Assembly (NCBI GenBank): GCA_025175895.1
Contig: CM046004.1
Location: 2,480,001 to 2,544,000 of the forward strand
Length of the DNA: 64,000 bases
DNA from: Wurfbainia villosa
Taxonomy: Eukaryota > Streptophyta > Magnoliopsida > Zingiberales > Zingiberaceae
Reading direction: 5' to 3'
The position numbers were made by a program, and so were the translations under genes. Under the pieces are notes generated by a model. That model worked only from the letters and a program-made list of their open reading frames with translations, searched no databases and was not told where the DNA came from. Below are positions 47,997 through 59,825 of this stretch, piece after piece (the stretch's first letter is position 1; the number at the start of each line of letters is the position of its first letter).

Positions 47997-50900
47997 CTAC
48001 GAGAGCAATGGCATGTTCGCATACAGAAGTGTGTAGAACAGTTCGACCTCCGGCAAGCTTTGAATGGCCTGTGCAAATTTGTTGCCTCGGGGTTCATCAA
48101 GTAGAGGCAAACTTAATCGTGCAATTTGTGGCAATAGTTTGGCTAAGGGAACTCCAAAGGAGCTTGTCCCAGCGATTTGATTGCTAATTTCATCGACCAA
48201 AACATCAACCACCTTTTTCAGAGATATATCCAAGATTTTCCGAAAATCTGGGCTGCAGAGAGAGTAATACAAAGACACAATCAGAAGCATACCATGGACA
48301 AAGATGAATATGCACATAACTTTTTGAATTACTATAATTTCACATCGTATATTAATTACACCCCATGAAAAATGGGTCGATTGTATTTGCAAGGCTTTCC
48401 AGAACATAAAGCTATAATAACAGGAGAAAAGACGCATCTAATGTCCACTATCATCATTGATTTGATCTTTTTCAGAAGATTACACGAGGAATTCTTATTC
48501 CTTTATGGAAAACAGGAGCAGATGAGAATAAGAATGGCTAGTTTTGGAATTCTACAAATGATAGATTCCAACCTTAGCTGTTGGTGAAACAAGCTTGTTT
48601 CATTCCAGAAGGTTGAGATGGCTAGAAAATTATAATCAATTTAAGTTTACTCGTATTGTCAATCTAGACCTTAAAGCTAGAAAAGTGTCTTTATCCTCAG
48701 AGAATGGAATAGAGAATTTTGCTGGTATTATTAGTCTAGACAAAGATATTTCAAGAATATCTATGAAATCCAAGATCCTTTTTGCTGAAAGGAAAATAGT
48801 TTTCAGGTTCACAGTTTTAGTGATTCAAAATGCCTAAATAAAACAAAAATAATTGTCAGAACAAATCAGTTGGTTTGATTTAGTTATCCTAAAATAGGCA
48901 TGATTATCAGGGAAAAAAGGTATACATCAATTTTCACAAGTATCATTGAGCCTTGCATAGATCCAGTACGATCCAGCCAGACTTAGCAAGCATATTAAAA
49001 CAATAAATGGCTACATCATCATCACATCATCATCTGTGTTATTCCTGACTATTAGGGGCCGATTAGCAAATGGAATGCATATAGATGGTAAATATTGTAA
49101 CCAGCATACTGTACAACATGAGAAACAGTCTAGTTCCATCTAGATTTACCAGTTTATGCTAAAGCTTAGTAACTATATCTACACTAAAGTGATTATCAAA
49201 AAGATATTATAATTACACGAGGTAGACAAATTTTAGAATCTTGATTTGCAGATTTACGAAGAGTTACATGCATGCAGCTCTTATCTCTCAATTATAAAGA
49301 TCTAGTTTTCACCATGAATCAACTCAACCATCTCATAAATTCATAATAGAACAAAAACAACCAAGTTTTATCCTACTAGGTGGAGTCAGCTAACCATTCC
49401 ATAACAGGAACAAATAGGAAACCCAGTGCAAAAGCCACCAAACCAGTGTCTGTGAGGGTCAAGGTACAGCTGTTCCTACAAGTATTGAAGTCTAGAGCAA
49501 ACACACCAAGAGTAAACAATATGGCAAAGTCAATGGACAAGGAACCTTAAGAAGCCTCAAATGCACGCTACAAAAATACATATAAGAATATGAATGCATC
49601 CCACAACTTGGAAATGAAGAGATGAATTTGGAACATAGCCTGAACACCTACAAAAATATTATTCTCGGAGTTCGATTCCAGAAAGATCTATTCATATTTC
49701 CAATATCTAGCAAGCTCTACAAAGCATAAAATAGATCCAAACTAGTATATATTAGCATACCTGGACAGCACAGAACGAGTCTCAGACAAAAGCTGTTCCA
49801 GTTTAGTGGCATCCATAAGAAGAGAAGAATCTTCCAATCCGTTGACAGACATGGCCATATGTTGCTTGTAGTCATTAACATTTTCAGGAACCAGATAACT
49901 TATCCAGTAATTTAATGAGCCAATATTCATGAACATATCCAGAATTTGGATCATTATCTCATGCAGTTTAGCTATGCTAACAGGCTCTTTAAGCTGCTTG
50001 CTGACCATGATACACCATGACAAAAAAAAAAACAACACCAGCATTATTAGCTAAACTCTTTGTTTCTGAGCATTCTTAATATTCTGTGAACAAGCAAATC
50101 AGGTAATTTATCTTATACAGCTATAGTGCTTGTCAGGCATGAAGTCATATAATACAGCGTAATGCATCTTTTGAAGTGCAAGATGATGTTGAATTGTAGT
50201 GTTGATTCATATCAAGAAGCATATACATTACATGGAAACAAGCACAAAATTTTAACTAGCATTTCATATGCAAATTAGTTAAGGACAAACAGCAATAATT
50301 ACATACTCTTTGAGAACTTCCTTAGCTGCACTCTGCATGTTTAGAATTAACGAATTGATCCCATAGGTACCTAAATAATCTGCGGTAGCAAGAAAGTCCT
50401 GTTGTCCATGACTTTTAAAGGAGTCAATCTCATCCTGCCAAAATGTAAATGAAAAAAAAAAAAAAAATCAAACCATGTACATGTTTCACAGTATTTAAAC
50501 TTGTTTTAAAAAAAATCAATGAGACGATTCCATGCATAATATTTAGCATTTTTCAAAGAAAATGTATGAATCAAATAAAGGAGATTTGATTTAACAAAAA
50601 AAAAAAGGAGTGATTTCAGCTCTCTATTTGCAAGCTGATGTTAAGTACTCAACATTGGTTTTTTCCATATTAGAATATACAACAGCAACAATCAAGCTTT
50701 ATTCCACTAGGTGGGATCCTCCTACACCATTGAGCTCTATTCCTACTATATTATTATCTATATTTAAATAAATTTTATCTTGCTTTATCGTTGCTAATCA
50801 AATTTTCTTTGATTTTTCTCTTTCTCGTTTGATTTGCGTATTTATAATAGTTACACATCGCCTATTTAGAGCATTTATCGATCGTCTAAGTACATATCCG

Positions 50901-53134
50901 TATCAACTTAAACATATCTCTCAAAGTTTTTTCTTAATAGGTGCAACCCCAACTTTCGCTCTGATGCTATCATTTCTAATTTTATCCATCCTTTTATGTC
51001 CACACATCCATCTTAACCTCTCCATCTTTGCAATTCTCATCTCCACACATCCATATTAGAATATAATTCACAAGAAAAATAATTAATACACTAGAATGAT
51101 AAATAGAGAGGGATACTTTTATTGGGCAGGAGTTTTTCTCTCCTTGTGGTTTTATGTCCTTCGTTTGAAAACCTTGTCCCATCCACTTGTTAATATGAAA
51201 CCACTTGGAAGCGTCAACAATAAAGGGCAGGGGCAGCTAAGTTCTTGTTGATACCATGTTTTCAATATGTGGTAGGATCCACTCCTTGCTTGATGGAGGT
51301 TTTCCTTTGAGTAAGGGGATCAACCGAAGTGCAACCCATGAAGATATCCTCCTATTAGAAGAAAGGATGATCATGCAAAACATTTATCACTTGATCATGT
51401 GATGATATGATTGTTACCTAGACCAACACAAGTGTTATGGTTGATGCATTGGACAAGTGTGTTGTGATGCGGATGTTCAAAGTATTTTATACCTACTTTA
51501 GAGCAGAGCCGGTCTTGGGGCAAGCCTCTGGGTCCAAAAATTATATTGATAAGGGTCCAAAGATTTTTAGGGCCCAATATTTTAAAATTCTCATGCCTAG
51601 GGCCCAAAAATTAGGGCTTTGCCCAGGACCTTTAAACAACAAGGACCGGCTCTGCTTTAGAGGAAACTAAAAGCATAAGGCGGAGAGTTTATGCTAAAAC
51701 CTAAGGAAAGTGGGTATGGGTAAGACAACAACAAGAAGTAAGCTCACTTGGGGCATGGCATTAATAGTGCTGTAGCCTCACACATAGAGTTAAATGGCAG
51801 TGAAGAATTAGCTAACCCTAAATAGTTGGAACTCATGGCTTATTGCTACTGCTGTTGTGTTATATAAATCAATGAACAAAAGAATCATAAATTGACAAAG
51901 AACAATAAGCTAGTAGGAAATAGCATAATTGTTGTACCCACTCATGTCCATGTAGACGTCATTGTGAATTCTTAAACTGCGCGCTGAGAAGGAACTCAAT
52001 AGGAAACATTGTCAATATTGGTATTCATTATTTTATCTTTTCTATAACTCCATATATCTACCTTAGCAATCTCATCTATGCTACATTACTTTTTATGTGT
52101 GTAGCTTTCTATCAGTCCCATATTCCAATTCATAAAACAAGATTATTCTAATGGAACAACAACAATCATCCAAGATTTCAGAAGTTCCCACAGTTTCAAC
52201 AATCCACTCTTTCTCTTATTGATAATCATCAAAGATCAATAACAAAAACAATCTCATAAAATGAATAGTAGCAAACATATACGGGCTATAGTGTTCCACA
52301 CGTTTGAATAAGTGAAGCTAATCTGCAATTGTTCTCTAAGAAGATACTTACCAGAGGCTGAGAATCTTCAAAGCCACGAGCAATCTCTACATACAATTGC
52401 CTTCCTAATATGTTAACTTGAACTCTGACATATAAGCAAAGCACAGTCATTGACCACAAAGAAGCTACAGTCCTTGTGAAACCTGGAAGAAAATCAAAAA
52501 ATTACAAATAATTGTCTAGTGAAAGGAGACCATCTTTTGAGACAAAGCTTCTAGCAAGTTAACATAATAAGACTGTCAACTTCTCAAGATTGATCGGACA
52601 CATATTTGGAAAAATAAACTGCAGCATACTTAGAATTTTAAGCCTCTCCCATAGCTCGAGCTTCTCCTTGAGGGGAAGTGAGCTTGACTGTCCCTTCCCA
52701 TGAATAAGCTTCTCCGTCAGGGGCGAGAGATCCAAATCCTCAGACACCCTAGACCGCAGGTAGTGCATTGCATAAGGAAGTGTGGTCGTGTCGGAAATCC
52801 TCTGGATGCTCTCAAAATGCACCTGCAATCTGCGCACCAACAATAACGAAATTAATCAACCTAGCAGAATAGTTGAAATCCATAATGAGAAAAGAAAAGA
52901 AAAGAAAAAGAGGTTAATTTACTGATTCTTGATAAGTTCATCGACTTGTCGAGCGCCTTCAAGCTGCTGCTCCAAATCCGACAATCTCCTAGTGTGACTC
53001 GCATAGAGCCTGTAGACGAGATATCCGCCACCAATAACACCGAGAGAAACCAGAAACTTTCTTCTATGCCTGTTCCAAAAACCCCTGAATCCACTCGGCC
53101 ATAAAAAACTAACCTTTAGTTCCTTATTCTCCAT
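47997..53134 (-). CDS. PEX3: Peroxisome biogenesis factor 3 (peroxin-3)
   Basis: Peroxisomal membrane protein that docks PEX19 and so brings other membrane proteins into the peroxisome. Exons in transcript order: 53134-52923, 52829-52630, 52482-52352, 50434-50307, 50000-49761, 48252-47997; GT-AG throughout, frame kept, 388 residues (typical for plants). The N terminus shows the family's RGFWNRHRRKFLVSLG basic stretch followed by one membrane segment (about residues 27-46) and YRLYASHTRRLSDLE. Further landmarks are SDTTTLPYAMHYL, LYVRVQVNILGRQLY, and the C-terminal LAKLLPQI and VELFYTLLYANMP. Exon 2 uses the upstream of two close acceptors (GCGCAG, not TTGCAG), because only that one keeps the frame and gives QVHFESIQ. 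The 1.9-kb intron 3 contains a hAT MITE and other repeat pieces. ATG 53134 is supported by frame. The gene looks intact. Confidence 0.95.
51504..51654. mobile_element. 151-bp hAT-type MITE in PEX3 intron 3
   Basis: The left end CAGAGCCGGTC matches the right end read in reverse complement (CAGAGCCGGTC). The flanks are an exact 8-bp duplication, CTTTAGAG (51496-51503 and 51655-51662). TIR and TSD together support a non-autonomous hAT element. The exactness of the duplication suggests a fairly recent insertion, and it is removed with the intron. Confidence 0.85.
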
Positions 53135-53540
53135 AACGAATAAAGAAACGCAGGAATCGGGCGAAGGAAGAAGACAAAAACCTTAACGAAAGCATGGAAT
53201 AGTTGAACGGCTGAAGAGAACTCTTCGAGCCGGCAGCTAAAGGTGGATCAAAGCAGAGAAGGAGAAGAAGAAATTAGAGGCAGGGACCAGCGAGTTGCTG
53301 CGGCAATCGAGGGCGGACGCTGGAGCCAGGCGGCGGCCGCTCGAGAAGGGCGTGGATCTCGATTTTCCGTTTGTTCCACCGCTAGATGATTCCGATTCCG
53401 TCTCACTAGTCGCTACCAACAGAGGATTAGAAATCCCTAACCTCACAATCTTCGTTGAATTTTGGGCTTGAATTTCGATTTTTTTTCCCCATCGGAGCCC
53501 AATCAAAAGCTTATTATTATTATTATTATTAATCAAATAT
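53135..53540 (-). promoter_or_regulatory. PEX3 5' leader/promoter region
   Basis: Moderately GC-rich DNA directly upstream of PEX3, with pyrimidine-rich stretches typical of plant leaders. A minus-strand frame (53237-53536) is open here but matches no family I know and uses a non-ATG start; I read it as leader sequence. A TTA/ATT trinucleotide run lies at about 53512-53531. Confidence 0.4.
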
Positions 53541-53788
53541 TTAAATTTTCGATTCCATTAATTTTGAGGATTTTCGAGAATGACAAACTCAATCCTATAA
53601 ATCTCTTTGGGATAGCTTAATTCTCTTAAGTGATGTCTTCATGGACCACCTGAATAATTTTTAAAGTACTCGTATTTTAGTGGTTCAATCTGACTTTCGT
53701 AATCGTATTGACCCTGTAAAATTGTTTAATGTCGAAATTATACTCTATTTGTATTTGTAAAAGTAAACTCTCATGATCGGGACAGTCC

Positions 53789-53794
<6 letters not shown>

Positions 53795-53830
<36 letters not shown>
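53795..53830. repeat. (TA)n microsatellite
   Basis: Uninterrupted AT dinucleotides. Confidence 0.9.
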
Positions 53831-53832
<2 letters not shown>

Positions 53833-54004
53833 AATGTGATATCCTGCGCGTTGGTTTTCTATGCGCTCGTGCGCTCCTCGACGTCCCCGAGTCATTGTCG
53901 TCATCGTCGCCGCATCGTCCGACCATCGTCGCCCGTCGGACCGGACACGATCAATGCGTCACTCGTCGACGGTCCAGCGATGAGAGTTTATCGGCCGGAA
54001 TCCG

Positions 54005-54454
54005 ATGCTAATCGGCTGGAAATCACCAAAGATCCACGCCGATGCGCGAGACCCGCTGCCGCCGCGATCGGCAAATTCGACCGTGCGGTCGAATCCGACA
54101 ACCGAATACCGACGGCCGACCGGTCGTCCGGTGCAATCGTAGACCACCATTCGGCCGTCGGCCGCGAATCGCGGCCGAAATCGACCGCCGAATCGGGCGG
54201 CCGTGACAGACCGGACGGGCCGTGCGCCGGCCAAATCGGCCGCAGACCGGCGACCACGATCGGGCCGGTTCGATCGCGATTCGCGGCCGTGCGGCGCGAA
54301 TGGCGATCACCGGACGGTCGGCGTCGGATGATCGGCCACCGTCCGACTCGGATCACTGCTGCCCGGATTCGGCCGCAATTCGGTGATCACGGCGACAAGC
54401 GGTCGCCATACGCCGCTGGGCCGCGATCTTTGGTGATTTCCGATCGGTTAGCAT
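54005..54454. repeat. GC-rich 450-bp imperfect inverted repeat
   Basis: The left arm from ATGCTAATCGG with GGAAATCACCAAAGATC is mirrored at the right end, where the reverse complement reads ATGCTAACCGATCGG with GGAAATCACCAAAGATC. Similarity continues inwards: CGACGGCCGACCGGTCGTCC pairs with a CGACGCCGACCGTCCGG segment, and GGCCGCGAATCGCGG with GGCCGCGAATCGCGA. The whole could fold into one long, mismatched hairpin. It is strikingly GC-rich compared with its AT-rich surroundings. A 229-codon frame crosses it, but its residues follow the GC-rich repeat and show no domain. A foldback transposon or a small-RNA hairpin locus are the candidates. Confidence 0.7.
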
Positions 54455-54460
54455 ATATAT

Positions 54461-54552
54461 AAGCATCTCTATTATCTATCTTCGAATTTCCTAGAATTTA
54501 AAGATTAAGTTATAGTGATCATCCCCGATCGAATGGTGAATAATAAAAATCC
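54461..54552. mobile_element. Short palindromic MITE-like repeat, copy C
   Basis: AGCATCTCTATTATCTATC at the left, AGATTAAGTTATAGTG in the middle, and GAATGGTGAATAATAAA at the right. Diverged member of the family also at 42133, 43166 and 54630. Confidence 0.5.
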
Positions 54553-54629
54553 TCACGGATATTCACGAATAAATTATACATGAGATCATTCCTTTATATA
54601 TATATAAATATTATATTACACAATTAATT

Positions 54630-54730
54630 CGTGAGCATCTTTATTATTCATCGTCTGATTCTTTAGGATTTAAAAATTAAATTATAGTATTCATTCGATC
54701 AAACGATGGATAATAAATGTATTCATACAG
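54630..54730. mobile_element. Short palindromic MITE-like repeat, copy D (uninterrupted)
   Basis: Left end GTGAGCATCTTTATTATTC with ATCGTCTGATT; the right end reverse complement is ATACATTTATTATCCATCG. TIRs of about 28 bp around a core with TTTAGGATTTAAAAATT. About 100 bp long, followed within 10 bp by a TA microsatellite (54737-54761), as copy B is. Confidence 0.6.
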
Positions 54731-54736
54731 ATGAAC

Positions 54737-54761
54737 TATATATATATATATATATATATAT
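54737..54761. repeat. (TA)n microsatellite
   Basis: Uninterrupted TA dinucleotides next to palindromic repeat copy D. Confidence 0.85.
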
Positions 54762-54769
54762 TAACTTAA

Positions 54770-55854
54770 AATAAAAAAAATATTTGTCAAAATTACTATA
54801 ATTTTAAATAAAATTGCTATGGCAGTACTTGAATTCAAGAGTATTTTTAGACACTATTTTGATATTTTTAAATTGAGCTAATCTTTTAGCAATATAAAAA
54901 ATAAGGTTATCCTTTTAATGTTTATCCAAATTTAATTACGTTAATTTTTGTTTTGATTCAGTTGGTAAATTAATTTACAATGATATATTTTTAAAATATT
55001 CACGTGCAATTTTCAAATATGATTAATTAGTTACGCAGAACTAAATTTTTAACCATTTATTTTAATTGCCCTTTGAACCGATTGAGTGAGGCAGTGTTAT
55101 TAAAATGTGTTTAAATATATATATACTTTTTATTTTCAAGATGTCAACGAGCCGCGAATCAAAAGATAGTTGCTTTTAGGACTACGATACTCATTATAAT
55201 CTCTAAAATATTTTTGATTCCATTTTTAATTGTGATGTACTATAGAAATTTTTTCTCCAATATAATAATAAATTTTAAAATACTAAATTATTAAACTATC
55301 TATTGTGAATACTTCGATGAAAAATTTTCAATTTTCAAGATAAATCTAGATGGCTAGCGCAGTCGTATTAAGATTTGAAAAGGTAAGAGATCGATTTCTG
55401 GAGATGACAATCATATTATCGATGACTCCGTATTTTTACGTTAGCTATCTGAGACCTAATTTGTCCCCCTCCACACGTAAGGACAATGGTGAAGAGTCAT
55501 TAATGTGACAATTTCACATTGTTTGATGAAAAATTTTCATGCGATCAAATTTAACTGAGATGAAATACTCTTTTAAAAAAAAAAAATCAGATGGAATATC
55601 TGATTCCACTAAAAAATCATTGGGTGACATTGATCGATTTATTTATTTATTTTTTCAAAAATACACAGCAACGCCGCCCAGTAAAACTAAAATAATCAAT
55701 CAACAACTTGACTATCCAATCAATTGATTTATCGTCTCACATTGATTCAGACAGGAGCCTTTGCCTAGGACCCATAAATTATTTTTCACAAGTGTAAAAG
55801 GATTTATTTTTTTATTAAAACTAAATTTTTCTTCGTCAAATTTAACTATTTCAT
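54770..55854. other. Intergenic AT-rich sequence
   Basis: About 55190-55530 is one or two units of the 225-bp dispersed family (segments like ATTTGTCCCCCTCCACACGT and TTAATGTGACAATTTCA). No gene. Confidence 0.4.
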
Positions 55855-56072
55855 TAGGACATCGACTCTAACTGAGACAATATGACAGTTGTAGAATGGA
55901 TATGGATCAATTTCGAAAGAAGATCTAAAATTTTTTCTTGAATTTAGATGACTGTCCATTGTCTTTGGTCAATGCGTCAAAATCCAAAGGACTCTCTGTG
56001 ATTTACCTCTCTCATGATGACCGTGGAATAGATCGAGGGGAGGTCGTTAGATTTGTTGTTTCAACCTTTTAG
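55855..56072 (+). mobile_element. SINE-family copy
   Basis: Plus orientation: family body with GATTTACCTCTCTCATGATG, then ATAGATCGAGGGGAGGTCG and the end TTGTTTCAACC. It stands in the same position relative to the long-inverted-repeat element (within about 60 bp) as sequence of this family does near 26995, where it lies on the other side. Confidence 0.45.
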
Positions 56073-56129
56073 ATAATCATCGGATTTATCAATGTGATCT
56101 ATGAATCGAACATTTACAATTTTTGGCAT

Positions 56130-57455
56130 AAATCTTTGTCATGTTGTTTACGACAATTTATCAAAGAGCGCACCACAAGTTTGGAATTATCCAAACACAA
56201 TCCCATAGTTTTATATTTACCAAAAGATATACCTCATTCCCTTTTTATCCCGCCAAACATATATTTAATGCTCAAATATTGCATGCATCCGAGTCACAAT
56301 TGGATATCCCGAACCATCTAAACGTGGTACTAGAAATTTAAATCCCAATATCACTGTGTTCCTGGGAATATAATTCCTAACACCATCTTTTTTTCGGCCA
56401 GTTTGATATTGTACGTTGTGCTGAGAATTTAAATTTTAGAACCATTATGTTCCTTGTAATATAATTCTCAACATCATTTTTTTCAGCCAATTTGATATTG
56501 TACGTAGTGCTGAGAATTTAAATCTCAACGCCATTATGTTTCTGGTAATATAATTTTCAACACCACCTTTTGTCTCGGGCAGCTTGAAATTGTATATGGT
56601 ACTGGGAATTTAAATCTCATGACCACTGTATTCCTGGGAATATAATTCTCAGCATTACATTTTCTCTTGATCAGCTTGATATTGTACGTGGTGCTGAAAA
56701 TTTAAATCCAAACATTACTATGTTCCTGATAATATAATTCTCAGCACCGTCATTTTTCTCGGACAGTTTGAAATTGGATGTGTTGCTGAAAATTTAAATT
56801 CCAGGACCATTGTACTTCTGGAATTTAAACTCCAAGACCACTGTGTTTCTAGAAATATAATTTTTAGCACCATTTTTTTTCTCGTCCAAGTTGAATTTAT
56901 ACGTGGCACGCGGTCAAAATTGGGAGGTAGGAGGATCAGAATAAAGTTTTCTCGATACATCAACAATTCATGTTGTAATATCTTTTAGTCCATGTCAAGA
57001 TTTCGAAATTTGAACTCCTCTAGGCCCATCAATGAGTTTCGATCAAAATCCATTGATGACCCTATTCACCTCTTCTTTGATCCAATCCAAGTTCATTGGG
57101 TTGGGGAAGTATCTCTCTGTGTATCCGTGCCTAAATTTCTTATATTCAAGGTTTTATTAGGTATCTACAGTTATATTTCAAAAATCAGGTCGAAAAAAAT
57201 GGTGTTGGAATTATATTCTCAGGAACATAATGGTTCTGAGATTTGAATTTCCAACATCACGTTTGGATTGTTCGGGATTTCGAGTTGTGACTCAAATACA
57301 TGCAATATCTGAGCATTAAATCCATGTTTGACGAGAGGGGTAAAAAGAGAATGAGATATATCCTTTAATAAATATGAAATTACGTGACTGCATTTGGAAA
57401 ATTTCAAACTTGAGATATGACCTTTGATAAATTGCCGGGTTGTTTATAGATAAGA
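56130..57455. mobile_element. Long-inverted-repeat element with 90-bp internal tandem repeats
   Basis: The left arm (about 56140-56345) and right arm (about 57225-57450) are inverted copies of each other over more than 200 bp. Shared landmarks, in arm orientation, are CAATTTATCAAAG, TTTGGAATTATCCAAA versus TTTGAAATTTTCCAAA, CTCATTC-CTTTTTA, and TTTAATGCTCA-ATATTGCATG. From about 56330 to 56900 an about 92-bp unit repeats: TTTGATATTGTACGT-type starts at 56402, 56491, 56583, 56675 and 56767, each followed by TGCTGAGAATTTAAAT and AACACCA-type sequence. No transposase is seen. It belongs with the smaller element at 26385. Confidence 0.65.
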
Positions 57456-58020
57456 GTTGACCCATAATAATAATGTACACGGTAAAAAATAAATAAATTT
57501 TCATACGTTTTTTTTTATTTTGCGACCCAAAATAGTATTAAGTCAATGAGTATTGTTATTCTTTTGTTTGTTGACAAAACTATGATTTTTTTTTTATCGA
57601 ATTCGATTTTATATCCAAAAAATACTCTTTATTCTAATGCTAAAATAGCTACTTAATAATACTCGTAAAAAGTTAAAATTCATCAATTTAATGATCTCTA
57701 TCAATCTATTTTTGAATTATCATAAATGAAATAAATCACGATAGACTTTTGACTCTTAAGATTAATAATCAACACATGAAAGAATAGCACCCTCATATTT
57801 ACAAAGAAAAATTGATCCGTTGTCAGATAATGCAATAGAGCAATTTTGATTTTAGAATTTGAATTTAAAGTCCAGAGTAAAATTTAAAAATTAAACTTTA
57901 TTTTCTATTGAAAAGTTTAAAAATTAACTACTTTTAATGATAATTTACGATCTTCCACCAAGACTGCAACAATATTTATCCGCTGGCCACTAGATCCTTC
58001 TCATTGCATTGTAATAATTA
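57456..58020. other. Intergenic AT-rich sequence
   Basis: 57678-57800 carries the SINE family's 3' segment (ATTCATCAATTTAATGATCT and AAATAAATCACGATAG), minus orientation. No gene. Confidence 0.4.
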
Positions 58021-58611
58021 GGGCATCTCCAACCCATACACCAAAACACCAAATTTGGTGTTAAAATCACATCAAATCCCTTCAATCCATACACCAAATC
58101 CTTACACCAAATATGGTGCATTTGGTGTGGCACTATTCATGTCACCATATTTGGTGTTAGAATTTTTTTATATTTTATTATATTATATAATTAATAAACT
58201 TAAATATAATATATATTATTAAATATCATAAATAAAAATTAATTTGTAATTTTTTTATCCTCATTATTTATAGTAATATTAATTATTTATTATAAATTTA
58301 AATTAAATATATTTAATAGTATATTTTAATTTTATTATATATATTTGTAAAATTTTAATTTATTTAATATATTTTAATTATAATTACATTTATAAATTAT
58401 ACCATTAATTTCATAATAAAATATTAAACATTTTGACATTCATAAATATAAATTACATCACCTATAAATACAAACACGAGTAACACTAAATTAAAATATT
58501 ACTAATAAAAACTTAAAAACATAAGTAACACTAAATCTAACAAACAACTAAAAATACAAACTATACTAATAAAGAACACAAACTTAAAATTACTTCAATA
58601 ATATTATAATA

Positions 58612-59712
58612 CTAATATTCGGGAAAATCACTCCCCATTCCATTAAAATAATTGCGAAATTGGCCGAAAATATTTGCAGGATTCTGAGATTCTGGATCTT
58701 CACCTTGATATTGATTGAGTTGTGATCCTTCTTCCTGTATTGGAGTTGATTGAGATCCTTCTCCTTGATGTGCAACTGGATGAGATTCCTGAGCTTGCAT
58801 TCTCTTTTGCATAATTTTAATTTGTTCATTCCGAAAATATTCACGCATCATCGGGTCAGAGATCGAGTTCAAATTTTTTAACAAAATTTTTGTTTCTTCC
58901 TTGTAAATCATAGCATCTGCCATTTTTGTAGCGTGACTTGCGTTCATTGCCTCAAGCGAGTTGAGAATTAATTTAATTACCTTTGCAATTTGTTCATCAT
59001 TTTTTTCTTCATTTTTGCTTTCTTCACCCCAGGAGGTCGTTTACTAGAAGTACCACCGCTATCTGAATCAGTGATATTTAGATCAAAAGCAGACACACAA
59101 GGAGATGAAGGTATACGAAATTCTTCCTCTGAGAATTGTTGTTCAGATGAACTAGCATTAGCATTTTGTTGTCGCGATTTTATGCCTATAGTATTCATGT
59201 TGTCAGTGCCAAATTTTTCAATATCTTTGAGAATATTCCAGACATGGTCAAATTTGAAACCCTTTATGTATTTCGGATCTTCTGCTAACAACACTTTAGC
59301 ACGAGTTAACTACAACAAAACAATTGAACATCAATTATGAAGACAATGCTATTAATGAACTCAAACTTTGATTATAAAATTTAGATAGCCTAAAATAAAT
59401 ATGAGTATAGTAACTTACAATATCTTGTTCAGATGCTCCGCTAGGATTCATATGCTCAATTTGTCGTATGCAACCTTTCATTTTGGATACTGCACTAAGC
59501 ATAAGAAGCATTCTTTTTTGCAAAGATCTTGGTGGTCGGCTACAATGCGCAAAATTCGGATCTGCATGATACTCTTTCTCAATTCTTGCCCAGAATTGAT
59601 CCTTCGATTGGTTGATTCCTATGATCGGATTTTACGAAATATGAAGATAAACATTACATAAGTGTTTATCTTCTTCAAATGAGTATGGAGCTTGTCGGGG
59701 GGTTGAACTCAT
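58612..59712 (-). pseudogene. Harbinger ORF1, Myb/SANT-like DNA-binding protein, disabled
   Basis: Companion protein of Harbinger transposases that binds element DNA and helps nuclear import. Exon 1 59712-59419, intron with GTAAGT...TAG, exon 2 from 59309. Exon 1 encodes the SANT/Myb-like part (APYSFEEDKHLCNVYL, then DQFWARIEKEY). Exon 2 begins LTRAKVLLAEDP and has the family's FKFDHVWNIL and a Lys-rich SSKRPPGVKKAK stretch. Lesions: an in-frame TAA at 59632-59634 (codon 27, where a Gln codon is usual) and a frameshift in the A-rich run near 58990-59010, after which the C-terminal part (ILNSLEAMNASH to GSDFPEY) continues in another frame. Often mis-annotated in plant genomes as 'glutathione S-transferase T3-like' or 'NAM-associated'. 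Confidence 0.8.
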
Positions 59713-59825
59713 TTTAGTAGAAGAGAATACTCTCAAACAAAAGGAGCGAAGTAAAATGTGCTATACCAATATCTGGTAAGTTATTATATAGAGAAAAAAT
59801 TGGAAATATAAAATTATACAAAATT

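Noticed and set aside
52812..52817. Downstream acceptor TTGCAG for PEX3 exon 2
   Set aside because: Using it would require a donor that is not GT to keep the frame. The upstream GCGCAG works with the GTAAAT donor.
53237..53536. Possible separate small protein gene upstream of PEX3
   Set aside because: Non-ATG start, no recognisable family, and it lies where the PEX3 leader is expected.
53773..54462. 229-codon frame with Arg/Pro/Ala-rich sequence
   Set aside because: It follows the GC-rich inverted repeat, competing frames are equally open on the other strand, and it starts in a TA microsatellite.
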